IMG/VR virus record: IMGVR_UViG_3300035698_011428
Span: 1 to 22,486 of that record
DNA: 22,486 bases
From: a virus
Direction: 5' to 3' (one strand)
Part shown: positions 1-6,437 of the stretch, piece by piece
Layout of the letters: every line of letters starts with the position of its first letter
Numbering within the stretch: position 1 is the first letter of the stretch
The notes under the pieces: generated by a model
What the model saw: only the letters and a program-made list of their open reading frames with translations
Databases searched by the model: none
What the model was told of the DNA's origin: nothing
Translations under genes and position numbers: made by a program

Positions 1-879
1 GCGACCCTTATCGGGATGTTCGTACCACGGAAGCATGAACACTTTTATCTGACCTGAATTAATCCAACTACTATATTCTGTTCCGGCTCCAGCGGGAGTA
101 CTATTTACTATACGACAAGGAGTTACGTCAGCCGTCGCTGATCTCATCGCCTCGCCATTCTCCACTTTCGCAAACTCATCGAGTAATACGATCTTTCGCC
201 GGTCGCCAGATGCAGCATTAGGAGTCGTTGATTCGCCGTCGATAATACTATTCGTTATCGAATTGAATAAGTGCATTTTCGTTCTGTTCGGTTCCCCCTG
301 CCCAACACTTGGGGGACGCATCCACTCGGGCAACCAGCTATTTATATAATCGTGTTTCCAGAACAAGGCTTTTGGATTTCCTGTTTTATCGACGTAATCC
401 TCTGTCCGTGATAACTCTAGTAACATACAGTCTTCATAGAACAACCAGTACCAATGAAGTAAAATCAAACAACACCAACTGGCCCCCATGTCACGGCTCT
501 TTTTAATCCCAAGATCCTCGCCATTTTCCACAGCCCATATAAGTTCCCCAAAGAACCGATCCTGTATTTCCCATGTAACCATTGGTACATGACTTTGAAC
601 GGCGGGTATTTTATTTCCATCAGGCAATATATCAAACTGCTTAAAGGTCCAAACGAATACATTCACAAAAAATAACAATGAGTCCTTACACGCCCGCATA
701 AGTTCTTCCTGCAAACCGATATTATGTTCCGCCTTACGGAGAAGAGTTTCGCGGTACCGTTTATTCGCCTCGACGTCTTTGGGAACTTTAAGTCCAGTCA
801 CAGGACAAACCCAAAACGGTTTAACGTCGGGAAAGGGGGTTTTAAGTTTGGGGGCCGTAATTAAATTACCTAACGCCAT
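1..879 (-). CDS. terL: Terminase large subunit (N-terminal 293 residues, cut by window edge)
   Basis: This is the ATPase half of the phage DNA-packaging motor, which drives genome into the prohead. The reading frame is open from ATG at 879 to base 1 with no stop, so the C-terminal nuclease domain lies outside the window. A Walker A variant (KKSRDMGAS, residues 126-134) is followed by a Walker B strand ending in acidic residues (KIVLLDEFA, 229-237, D234/E235) and a coupling-type motif (NSTPAG, 259-264). That order and spacing fit terminase ATPases. It starts one base after the stop of the putative small subunit, the usual terS-terL order. The ribosome site (GAGAG) is weak, so translation may be coupled. 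Confidence is high for family and moderate for the exact start. Confidence 0.93.
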   Translation of the reverse strand, partial: MALGNLITAPKLKTPFPDVKPFWVCPVTGLKVPKDVEANKRYRETLLRKAEHNIGLQEELMRACKDSLLFFVNVFVWTFKQFDILPDGNKIPAVQSHVPMVTWEIQDRFFGELIWAVENGEDLGIKKSRDMGASWCCLILLHWYWLFYEDCMLLELSRTEDYVDKTGNPKALFWKHDYINSWLPEWMRPPSVGQGEPNRTKMHLFNSITNSIIDGESTTPNAASGDRRKIVLLDEFAKVENGEAMRSATADVTPCRIVNSTPAGAGTEYSSWINSGQIKVFMLPWYEHPDKGR

Positions 880-880
880 A

Positions 881-1237
881 TTAACTCTCGTCTGCGATCT
901 CGTTTATTTTTGTTTTAGTCGTCTCACTTATACGATCTGCCACAGTTTTCTTCGTCTTGTCCGAAGCCACATCTTGAACTTTGCCTTCTATCCGCTCCAG
1001 AAGAACTTTCATGTATGACAAATTAGGCAGATGCTCGATCTCAGTTCCGTCTTTTACATTCTCTACTTTGAAACCCAAAGTATTCTTCCAAATAATCTCT
1101 GCGAGTTTTTCGGCCCGGGTACACATCCGGGACTCTTCGCCATCGTCTATGCAGGCGTCCTCCTTGCTGGCCATGTCTGTCAAATACTTACTTACCAGAC
1201 GAGACGCCTTCGCTCTACTACTCTTTTTCTTCGCCAT
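881..1237 (-). CDS. terS: Probable terminase small subunit
   Basis: A 118-residue basic, helical protein immediately upstream of the large terminase gene. Small terminase subunits bind the packaging site on phage DNA and load the large subunit. The middle of the protein (RAEKLAEIIWKNTLG, then LSYMKVLLERIEGKV) resembles the helical block common in phage small-terminase-like proteins, where a LAEKLW-type helix is followed by an IKEILDRIEGK-type helix. The N-terminus is very basic (MAKKKSSRAKASR), which suits DNA binding. The start ATG at 1237 has CGGAGT a few bases upstream. The call rests on position plus this resemblance; no catalytic motif exists to confirm it. Confidence 0.68.
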   Translation of the reverse strand: MAKKKSSRAKASRLVSKYLTDMASKEDACIDDGEESRMCTRAEKLAEIIWKNTLGFKVENVKDGTEIEHLPNLSYMKVLLERIEGKVQDVASDKTKKTVADRISETTKTKINEIADES

Positions 1238-1370
1238 GTTTTACTCCGTCGTGGGTCATCCATGAACATTTACAACACCCAGGACAGTGTGATCTCACTA
1301 CCCTCGGGTCTGTTGTGTGTTCTACATTTCCGCATAGGGGACATACCCATTTAGTTTTGGCCCGCTGCAA
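1218..1370 (-). CDS. Small zinc-ribbon protein, start uncertain
   Basis: The 113 bases between the protease gene and the small terminase gene are not empty. One frame reads WVCPLCGN, a spacer, then HCPGCCKCSW, a zinc ribbon with paired cysteines, ending at a TAG that overlaps the next gene by 20 bases. No ATG is in frame. A TTG at 1370 would give 50 residues and overlap the end of the protease gene, and a second in-frame TTG lies further upstream. A competing ATG frame from about 1350 gives only 26 residues with no motif. The cysteine pattern supports a real gene, perhaps translated by coupling. Its function is unknown. Confidence 0.45.
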   Translation of the reverse strand: MQRAKTKWVCPLCGNVEHTTDPRVVRSHCPGCCKCSWMTHDGVKHGEEKE

Positions 1371-2025
1371 TTTCTTGTCGTCTATATTTCTCAAGCAACT
1401 CTCTACCTCTCGCTATCGGTACTGCCAAATTAGCTTCTATGCCCGTATAGAAAACTGTACCACCCACTACAATCCCTACTAAACGTCCTTGCATATCAAA
1501 CAACCCGCCACCCGAGTTACCGTGAGTTATTTCGGCGTCGACCTGTATTAGATCCACACCAAACGAAGATCCATTACGATGAATATTCGACACAATACCC
1601 GACGACACGGTATTTAAAACTCCGAGCGGATGCCCTACTACGTATACAGACTCTCCGAGTCGTGGGTATACACCGCTTAACCCAACATGTGGGGCATCTT
1701 CGATATCGATTTTCAAAATCGCAATATCATTATTCGGGCCCACTATAATTGTGGTGCTCATATATTTTACGCCGTCGATCATCGTGGCAATCATAACATC
1801 TTGGTCCTCAACAACGTGTTTGGCTGTGACCAACCACCCATCATCGGAGATCAATACTCCCGCACCCATCCAACCGGCAAATCCCGGACGGAGTTCTACA
1901 ATCGCCGGTAAAGTTTTATCAACAAGATCGGGGAGGGTGTTCATATTGGCGGGGATACACACATGGGCCCCCGCACCAATAAATAACACTACCAATATCC
2001 CCACCATTGCCGCGAGTTGTCTCAT
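1351..2025 (-). CDS. Exported trypsin-like (HtrA/DegP-type) serine protease without PDZ domain
   Basis: A 224-residue chymotrypsin-fold protease. The triad is visible in order and context: His70 in TAKHV, Asp100 in NNDIAIL, Ser171 in HGNSGGGL. The GNSGGGL and VVGHPLG blocks match HtrA/DegP-family proteases more than digestive trypsins. Residues 1-22 form a basic start followed by a hydrophobic stretch (MVGILVVLFIGAGA), a signal peptide or membrane anchor, so it should act outside the cytoplasmic membrane. HtrA proteins usually carry C-terminal PDZ domains; here the protein ends after the protease domain. GGAGGTTAGG lies directly before the ATG. It shares a strand with an SPFH membrane protein and an MgtC-like protein. 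A capsid-maturation role is possible but an export signal argues against it. Confidence 0.88.
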   Translation of the reverse strand: MRQLAAMVGILVVLFIGAGAHVCIPANMNTLPDLVDKTLPAIVELRPGFAGWMGAGVLISDDGWLVTAKHVVEDQDVMIATMIDGVKYMSTTIIVGPNNDIAILKIDIEDAPHVGLSGVYPRLGESVYVVGHPLGVLNTVSSGIVSNIHRNGSSFGVDLIQVDAEITHGNSGGGLFDMQGRLVGIVVGGTVFYTGIEANLAVPIARGRELLEKYRRQEIAAGQN

Positions 2026-2036
2026 CCTAACCTCCG

Positions 2037-2351
2037 TTATGCGTTGTCGCTGATTTTTACTACGTAGGCTTTACAATCAAAGTTATTCCCAAAGCCATCC
2101 GTAGTATCTTCACAGAGAAGCATCAAAGCTGTCCCGGTCGCTTTTACATCAAGCCACCCACCCGGAGCAATTACACCCGTGATATTACCGACAGTATCGG
2201 GGTCTGCATAACCCATCACCAATATGCCATTCGCAGGAGCGAACACTCGATATTCCTCACCGACTACGAGTGTAGCATCGGCTTTAGCCCCATCTGCAAG
2301 AGAAACTATTTGGGCGTCACCAGCTTCGCACACTATACCATTACAGTTCAT
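2037..2351 (-). CDS. Small beta-rich hypothetical protein
   Basis: A 104-residue protein of unknown function. It has alternating hydrophobic strands and many Gly, Asp and Thr residues, with blocks such as LVVGEEYRVFAPANGILVMG and WLDVKATGTALMLL, so a compact beta-sandwich is likely. No signal peptide or membrane segment is visible. Four cysteines are present, two in the first eight residues (MNCNGIVC). GAGGG lies upstream of the ATG. Size, composition and position between the protease and packaging genes would suit a virion decoration or fibre-associated protein, but this is inference. Confidence 0.7.
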   Translation of the reverse strand: MNCNGIVCEAGDAQIVSLADGAKADATLVVGEEYRVFAPANGILVMGYADPDTVGNITGVIAPGGWLDVKATGTALMLLCEDTTDGFGNNFDCKAYVVKISDNA

Positions 2352-2367
2352 ATTATTTCCCTCTTAC

Positions 2368-2619
2368 TTAATTTAATATTCTGGCTTTCGTTCTTTCCCG
2401 AGTAGAAGGGAAATTCACTTTATATATGGGTTCATTATTCCTTTCATGGCATAATTGTTCGCCACATTTTTTGCAAGACACAATAACTTCTATGAGTTGT
2501 CCGCCGACGACATCGTTCTCGATTATGCAAAAATCCTCACGGAACAAATGTGAAACATAAATATCACGATGACGACATCGAAAGAAAAAATCCCACGCCT
2601 TTAAAAATAACTTCCTCAT
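2368..2619 (-). CDS. Small cysteine/histidine-containing hypothetical protein
   Basis: An 83-residue protein. After a short basic-aromatic N-terminus (MRKLFLKAWDFFFRCRHRD) it carries CKKCGEQLCHE near residues 49-59, a probable zinc knuckle; the N-terminal CRHR may supply other ligands. It follows the membrane microprotein gene with one base between, and has AGGGGGC upstream of the start. No enzyme motif is seen. It belongs to the large set of small metal-ligand proteins in this window. Confidence 0.65.
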   Translation of the reverse strand: MRKLFLKAWDFFFRCRHRDIYVSHLFREDFCIIENDVVGGQLIEVIVSCKKCGEQLCHERNNEPIYKVNFPSTRERTKARILN

Positions 2620-2620
2620 A

Positions 2621-2707
2621 TTATGCCCCCTTCTTAATTTTATTGACTAAATAACTAACGCGGAGTACCGCGAAAATTATAATTGCAATAGCGAGTACTT
2701 CTCTCAT
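2621..2707 (-). CDS. 28-residue single-pass membrane microprotein
   Basis: A very short frame whose ATG overlaps the TGA stop of the SPFH gene as ATGA, the same coupling used between larger genes here. The product reads MREVLAIAIIIFAVLRVSYL then a basic tail ending KIKKGA. This is one hydrophobic helix of about 16-18 residues followed by Lys/Arg, so an N-out/C-in orientation is likely. It fills the gap between the SPFH gene and the next ORF exactly, with one base to the following ATG. Its coupling to SPFH suggests a partner or regulator of that membrane protein. It could also be a small holin- or antiholin-like peptide; nothing in the sequence decides. Confidence 0.6.
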   Translation of the reverse strand: MREVLAIAIIIFAVLRVSYLVNKIKKGA

Positions 2708-3234
2708 TCAGCCGAAACTCCCGAGCCGTTCGTCAATAACCTGATGTTACGGGCTCTTCCTAGGTCCGTGATATAAACTTTTTGCAAACGAAGCCCCCAC
2801 CCATTGGCTTCCTCGCGTATTTTTTTGAGTATGCGATTTCCCAGTTCCTCAGTATCGGATAGCTCGTTCTCGGTTAGAGTACTCGCCACAGCAGACAAAA
2901 CGCCCAAAGCCAACGCTTGAAGGCTCTGGTCATAGTCATTAACCTCGAGCATGGCTTTACGGATATTACTTACTTTATATTGAATAGCCCCACTAACTAT
3001 CATATTCTGATGATCCAAAGAATATATACTCTGATTTCTAAGATCAACCACTTGAGTAGTTACTGTAGTATAAACAATCTCTTGGATAATGGGCCATAAA
3101 AAATACCACCCCGGGATCAGTATTTTTTCCCGGGTACCGAGCGTAACCTTAACGCCCAGTTCATCGGGCTGGATCAATTCGATCCTCGGTATCAATTTCT
3201 TTACAGCTTCAAAAAATTTGGACCAAAATCCCAT
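2704..3234 (-). CDS. SPFH/Band 7 (stomatin/prohibitin-like) membrane-associated protein
   Basis: A 176-residue protein with the start of an SPFH domain. IQPDELGVKVTLG (about 21-33) matches the VxxGExGVxxxxG opening of stomatins, ILIPGWYFLWPIIQEIV (38-54) matches their PGxHFxxPFI segment, and VVDLRNQSIYSLDHQNMIVS (62-81) is the conserved strand pair. A helical region (about 110-150) then corresponds to the end of the domain. SPFH proteins oligomerise on membranes and often scaffold or restrain proteases (HflK/HflC with FtsH, prohibitins). It lacks a long coiled-coil tail and a clear N-terminal transmembrane helix, so it is a minimal version. The start overlaps the previous stop (TAATG), with GGAG 12 bases upstream. 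A 28-residue membrane protein is coupled at its end. Confidence 0.85.
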   Translation of the reverse strand: MGFWSKFFEAVKKLIPRIELIQPDELGVKVTLGTREKILIPGWYFLWPIIQEIVYTTVTTQVVDLRNQSIYSLDHQNMIVSGAIQYKVSNIRKAMLEVNDYDQSLQALALGVLSAVASTLTENELSDTEELGNRILKKIREEANGWGLRLQKVYITDLGRARNIRLLTNGSGVSAE

Positions 3235-3455
3235 TAGTTTCCGCTCCTACGCTGTGCGATTCCTACTTCGGAACGCTCTATCTGTCGATCTAAGACAATG
3301 TCTGTCACGTCTGCTATAAACTTCTTACCGTCGATAACTCCCATCATTTCGTCCGCAAATTCTTCCGGCGTCATGTTCGGCTCATCAAAAAACTCTCCAT
3401 GGAACTTTGTCCGGTAGGCTCTCATTTCCGCCGAAGATTTTTTAACTCGTACCAT
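3234..3455 (-). CDS. Hypothetical protein upstream of SPFH gene
   Basis: A 73-residue charged, probably helical protein with a basic N-terminus (MVRVKKSSAEMRAYR) and an acidic middle (DEPNMTPEEFADEMMG). No cysteines or membrane segments. AGGA lies upstream of the ATG and its TAA overlaps the SPFH start, so the two are likely translated together. Not recognised. Confidence 0.65.
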   Translation of the reverse strand: MVRVKKSSAEMRAYRTKFHGEFFDEPNMTPEEFADEMMGVIDGKKFIADVTDIVLDRQIERSEVGIAQRRSGN

Positions 3456-3466
3456 TTTAATTCCTA

Positions 3467-3619
3467 TTACGGTTTAACGGCTTCCGCTCGGGCCGCATTA
3501 TCTTTTTTAATCTGGGCCACGGCAGCTTTATACCGTTTGGTGTCTTTTCTGACTATTTCGGCTTCTACCAGAGATCTAGCGTCTTGCTCAATCTCCCATT
3601 TTTTATCATCCTCAGTCAT
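3467..3619 (-). CDS. Small charged helical hypothetical protein
   Basis: About 50 residues from the ATG at 3619, which has GGAG six bases upstream. An in-frame ATG at 3655 would add 12 residues but has poorer spacing. The sequence MTEDDKKWEIEQDARSLVEA, then a run rich in Lys, Ala and Glu, resembles a small DDKxWxAExDARxL-type protein often met in phage accessory regions whose function is unknown to me. The 107 bases upstream (3620-3725) contain only very short frames without ribosome sites. Confidence 0.6.
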   Translation of the reverse strand: MTEDDKKWEIEQDARSLVEAEIVRKDTKRYKAAVAQIKKDNAARAEAVKP

Positions 3620-3725
3620 TGGTATCTCCATATTAGCCACATCTTCCCCACACATAGTCCTCTAGTATATTATCGGCAATCACGGCACATATATCCAATA
3701 AAATACTATTATTTTTTAAATTTAT

Positions 3726-3899
3726 TTATAAATCTTCGGATGAGAGTAATTTCTCCTCCAAGTTACTAATATGGCGGATCGCCTCGTTGAGTTTTACCGT
3801 AAGTAGTTCTATTCGCTGAGTCGACGACAACGGAATCTGGAACGACCCCACAGCGTCGAATACTATGGCCATTGTCGTACCCGGTATTTGTTCAATCAT
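3726..3899 (-). CDS. Small hypothetical protein coupled to the MgtC-like gene
   Basis: A 57-residue frame whose ATG overlaps the TGA of the MgtC-like gene (ATGA). AGGGGAAAG lies directly upstream. The N-terminal half (MIEQIPGTTMAIVFDAVGSF) is mildly hydrophobic and strand-like; the C-terminal half (LTVKLNEAIRHISNLEEKLL) is a strong amphipathic helix with heptad spacing, so it may form a coiled coil. Not recognised. Coupling suggests it is made with the MgtC-like protein. Confidence 0.6.
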   Translation of the reverse strand: MIEQIPGTTMAIVFDAVGSFQIPLSSTQRIELLTVKLNEAIRHISNLEEKLLSSEDL

Positions 3900-4297
3900 T
3901 TCTTTCCCCTAAATTTATTTATAAACTTTTCGACGGGCGATAACCCGAGTAACACTACTAATACCAAGAGCGTCGTAACAGTGGCAAGGCCGTAAAACCC
4001 TAGCCCACATGCGATCCCGATACCCGATGTGGCCCAAATTCCTGATGCTGTAGTGAGACCACTGGTACCTCCGTCCTTGTGTAGAATCGATCCAGCCCCT
4101 AGGAACCCCATGCCAGTAACAACGGCGGCCACAACCCGACTGGGATCGCCCCCAATATGTCCGGAGATTATCGTGAATATTGCGGCACCCAAAGCGATCA
4201 GAATATTTGTCCGGAGTCCCGCCGGTTTTTTAGACATTTCTCGCTCAAGTCCGATCAAGCCGCCGAGTATAATCGCCATGATGAGGTTCACTACCAT
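3896..4297 (-). CDS. MgtC/SapB-family membrane protein
   Basis: A 133-residue integral membrane protein matching the membrane domain of the MgtC/SapB family: GGLIGLERE (12-20) followed by KKPAGLRTN (23-31), GMGFLGAGSIL (62-72), and GLTTASGIWATSGIGIACG (80-98). About four hydrophobic helices are visible, ending in a basic tail. Salmonella MgtC supports growth at low Mg2+ and inside macrophages and inhibits the F1Fo ATP synthase. The longer family members have an extra C-terminal cytosolic domain that is absent here. An AGGAG sits eight bases before the ATG at 4297 and overlaps an in-frame GTG at 4306, so ATG is the start. It is the first gene after a 249-bp gap with a candidate promoter. A phage-borne copy is unusual. 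Confidence 0.9.
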   Translation of the reverse strand: MVVNLIMAIILGGLIGLEREMSKKPAGLRTNILIALGAAIFTIISGHIGGDPSRVVAAVVTGMGFLGAGSILHKDGGTSGLTTASGIWATSGIGIACGLGFYGLATVTTLLVLVVLLGLSPVEKFINKFRGKK

Positions 4298-4505
4298 AAT
4301 TATCACTCCTATCTGTGACCTGCGGTCGACAAAAAACTACATATATGCCTCAATATATTTTTTTGCTTTTTCCAAGCAGTACACGATTATATAGACTTTT
4401 CACACTTCTTCAATATATCATTCTTGATGTATTACTACCACGAAGTTAAAACAACATGCTGTTTCGTACATTCTGCACATTAACATGTCTGCGGTTAAAA
4501 TGCAA

Positions 4506-4532
4506 TTATTATGTTACCATACAATGTGTCAA
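4506..4532 (-). promoter_or_regulatory. Candidate leftward promoter before the MgtC-like operon
   Basis: On the minus strand a perfect TTGACA (4532-4527) is followed by TAATAA (4511-4506) after 15 bases, or AATAAT after 16. The spacing is short compared with the 17 bp of the rightward promoters. It lies in the only sizeable leftward gap, just past the endonuclease VII stop. Downstream in the leader, 4449-4464 is a near-perfect 16-bp palindrome (AAACAACATGCTGTTT, one mismatched pair) that could be an operator or a weak hairpin. Confidence 0.42.
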
Positions 4533-4546
4533 AACGTCGGTACTTG

Positions 4547-4966
4547 TTAGTAACAGCCCGCACCTTTACACATAATTTTTTCTCCCGGCATCGGGGGACC
4601 GCCAACACGGGTCGGTTCCGGTTTAGGGGCGAGATACCCTACCGCTGCCCTCAACACTCTGAGATCTCGACCTGATCGTCTGAGGAGCCGATTACAGCGG
4701 ACACAGAGTAATCCTTTGACTTCCCCGGTTTCCGGGTCGTGGTCGACTCGTATTTTACTCAGGTAGACTTTACTATTACAGATTTTACAGCGAAACTTCT
4801 GCTCTATATACATAGCCTCATATGTATGGGGGTCTTCCCCCGCTCGCTGTTCCCGTTTTTCGAGGCAGTAGTTACATGTAGTGGCAAGATTATCGGCAGA
4901 TCGTTTATCAATCTTGAACTCTTCTATCGGTCGAGTACTCCCACACTCTTTACATATCTTGGTCAT
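4547..4966 (-). CDS. Endonuclease VII-like HNH (His-Me finger) nuclease
   Basis: A 139-residue nuclease of the phage T4 endonuclease VII type, which resolves Holliday junctions and branched DNA before and during packaging. Residues 60-92 carry the signature: CKIC (C60, C63), VDHDPETGEVKGLLC with catalytic D75-H76, and CVRCN (C88, C91, N92). Ahead of it is a second zinc motif, CKECGSTRPIEEF with CNYC at 31-34, common in phage relatives of the family. GGGGGAG precedes the ATG. Its neighbours upstream (5099 and 5369) share the same fold but have lost the DH pair. Placement on the packaging strand suits a debranching role. Confidence 0.9.
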   Translation of the reverse strand: MTKICKECGSTRPIEEFKIDKRSADNLATTCNYCLEKREQRAGEDPHTYEAMYIEQKFRCKICNSKVYLSKIRVDHDPETGEVKGLLCVRCNRLLRRSGRDLRVLRAAVGYLAPKPEPTRVGGPPMPGEKIMCKGAGCY

Positions 4967-5096
4967 TTTTACTCCCCCTCTCGATTTTCCGAGCCTTGTC
5001 GATTACTTTAAGGGCTGTGGTAAATAATGTGAGGGACACCGGTTCCCTAAACTGTTTCGCCTCGTGGACAATTTTTTTCGCTTCGCTCAGTTCCAT
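4950..5096 (-). CDS. Small helical hypothetical protein
   Basis: A 48-residue frame (MELSEAKKIVHEAKQF, then PVSLTLFTTALKVIDKARKI) between the two endonuclease VII-like genes. It starts two bases after the stop of the upstream gene and overlaps the downstream start by 17 bases. AAAGGG lies upstream of the ATG. Two amphipathic helices are likely. Not recognised. Fit to the gap and the ribosome site support it as a gene. Confidence 0.55.
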   Translation of the reverse strand: MELSEAKKIVHEAKQFREPVSLTLFTTALKVIDKARKIERGSKNDQDM

Positions 5097-5098
5097 TT

Positions 5099-5353
5099 TT
5101 ACCCTTTCCAAAACTCGGATTTACACGTAGAGCCCAAACACCCAATACACACCAATTGCGAGGCCCCCCCGTTGGGGGTCGCCATATAAGAGTAGTGTAT
5201 GGGATTCCAGCTTCCGCACACAGAACAGCGGCCCTCTTGGGCGAGGTATAGTTTTTCGTAAAGTTTTATGTCGTCTTTATGCTTCTTCCGCCATTCGATC
5301 TCAAACTCTGATTTCTCCGTTTTCTTCCGCCAATTAAGTTCGGACTTACCCAT
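5099..5353 (-). CDS. Degenerate endonuclease VII-fold zinc protein (catalytic residues lost)
   Basis: An 84-residue paralog of the nuclease at 4547-4966. It shares the YEKLYLAQEGRCSVCG lead-in (C43, C46) and LVCIGCL (C69, C72), matching YEAMYIEQKFRCKIC and LLCVRCN there. The catalytic DH segment between the pairs is replaced by MATPNGGASQ, and the Asn after the last cysteine is absent. It therefore probably keeps the zinc-stabilised fold but not nuclease activity, and may bind DNA or a partner. A GTG at 5359 is in frame, but GGGTGATA before the ATG at 5353 favours the latter. Confidence 0.72.
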   Translation of the reverse strand: MGKSELNWRKKTEKSEFEIEWRKKHKDDIKLYEKLYLAQEGRCSVCGSWNPIHYSYMATPNGGASQLVCIGCLGSTCKSEFWKG

Positions 5354-5368
5354 TATCACCCTTTCTAA

Positions 5369-5596
5369 TTAGTGGCCGTGTGAACAGGGAAGACATACCA
5401 GTTCCGGAGTGGCCCCCTCTATATTGAGTGTCACTTGGGTCATTTTGCCTATTGGTATTTCCTTCCCGCAAATCCCGCAGCAACCACCCTGTTTAGCATA
5501 GAGTGGTTTAAATGCCTCTTTTTCTGCGGCTGATCTTTCTGCCCGTTCGAGTGCTCGCCTACCTTTGGCGTTTCTGTTACGCATGTCCATTTTCAT
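5369..5596 (-). CDS. Second degenerate endonuclease VII-fold zinc protein
   Basis: A 75-residue protein, first gene of the leftward arm. It has a basic helical N-terminus (RNRNAKGRRALERAERSAAE) followed by FKPLYAKQGGCCGICGKEI (C40, C43) and ELVCLPCSHGH (C68, C71), aligning with the other two paralogs. The segment between the pairs (IGKMTQVTLNIEGATPE) has no DH, so catalysis is unlikely. Starts at 5596 or at the second ATG at 5590, which is better spaced from AAAGG. No clear sigma-70 promoter is seen just upstream on this strand, although a 6-bp inverted repeat (ATCGTC-N6-GACGAT, 5631-5648) lies 35 bp ahead. Confidence 0.7.
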   Translation of the reverse strand: MKMDMRNRNAKGRRALERAERSAAEKEAFKPLYAKQGGCCGICGKEIPIGKMTQVTLNIEGATPELVCLPCSHGH

Positions 5597-5970
5597 TTCC
5601 TTTCCGATTAATAATTAGTTCTACTATACTATCGTCATTTAGGACGATTTTGTCCAGTAAAATATTTTTATTTTTTATATATTGTAGTTATTGAAGTACT
5701 TTCCAACATCCCAAATGAAGAATCCTTATTTTTGAGCTAAAAACCCTGTCCCCCACAGACCAGACAACACGTCAATACCGGTCCCTCTATAGGCCATTTA
5801 CTAATAAACTACATATTACGATATATTATACATATTATAGTTTATTATATTTCTTCTATAGACTTCCTATACCTCTAGGGACAGGGGGGACAGTAATATA
5901 TAGTGTTATAAGTTATTTAATAATAAGGGGTTAGGGTGGCCTAAGTATATTATGTTTTGCTAGGAACTGG

Positions 5971-6091
5971 GGGGTCATGTCGGGGACTACTCTATATTGT
6001 TTATATTTTATTTTTTATATCTGCGTGGGGTCCGAGAATAGGTACCCTTCTACCCCGGGTCATATATGAAGGGGTCATACCCCGGGGGTCA
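5971..6091. repeat. GGGTCA iteron-like repeats
   Basis: The hexamer GGGTCA, mostly extended to GGGGTCAT, occurs at 5972, 6057, 6072 and 6086 in the same orientation; the last three are 14-15 bp apart. A related GGGGTCC lies at 6027. Two of them flank CCCCGGG palindromes. Regular spacing near helical repeat multiples suggests binding sites for an initiator or repressor. Confidence 0.5.
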
Positions 6092-6214
6092 AGGTCGAGC
6101 ATTAATGGAATTAAATTACATTGATAACATACCGACTGGTTGGTTGGTCCTAGACCACGGCCATATCAAATTAGTACAGATTGTTACAATCATCATACAC
6201 AATAGGGTATAGGA

Positions 6215-6261
6215 GTTAGATAGATACATAACAAGGACATATGTTAGTTAGATACATAACA
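6215..6261. repeat. 19-bp direct repeat, 28-bp period
   Basis: GTTAGATAGATACATAACA at 6215-6233 is repeated as GTTAGTTAGATACATAACA at 6243-6261, with one mismatch in 19. Start-to-start distance is 28 bp. It lies about 150 bp upstream of the first rightward promoter and in non-coding DNA, so it may bind a phage regulator or initiator. Confidence 0.6.
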
Positions 6262-6408
6262 TACTACATACATGAGTATAAACTCACAGATGACGTTGGC
6301 TTGTGTTGGATGATAACAGTCTCGACCATACCAAACTACCCCCCGGATATACATGACATGTCAGTAATAGAGTAGTATATGGATATATCAGTATTGATAA
6401 AATAACGC

Positions 6409-6437
6409 TTGACATTACATATCAGACCTGCTATAAT
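6409..6437 (+). promoter_or_regulatory. Sigma-70 promoter P1 (extended -10)
   Basis: TTGACA (6409-6414), 17-bp spacer, TATAAT (6432-6437), with TGC immediately before the -10. Both hexamers are perfect consensus. The predicted start near 6444 gives a leader of about 36 bases to the ATG at 6480. Confidence 0.9.

Noticed and set aside
981-1354. Plus-strand frames over the terminase small subunit
   Set aside because: Antisense to the packaging genes, with no ribosome site, and conflicting with the tight minus-strand gene order.
3620-3725. Possible 20-residue minus-strand gene between two small ORFs
   Set aside because: A frame exists (ending DYVWGRCG) but only TTG or GTG starts without ribosome sites, too short to support.
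5623-5656. Leftward sigma-70 promoter just before the 5596 gene
   Set aside because: TGGACA is present on the minus strand but no acceptable -10 hexamer lies at 16-18 bp.
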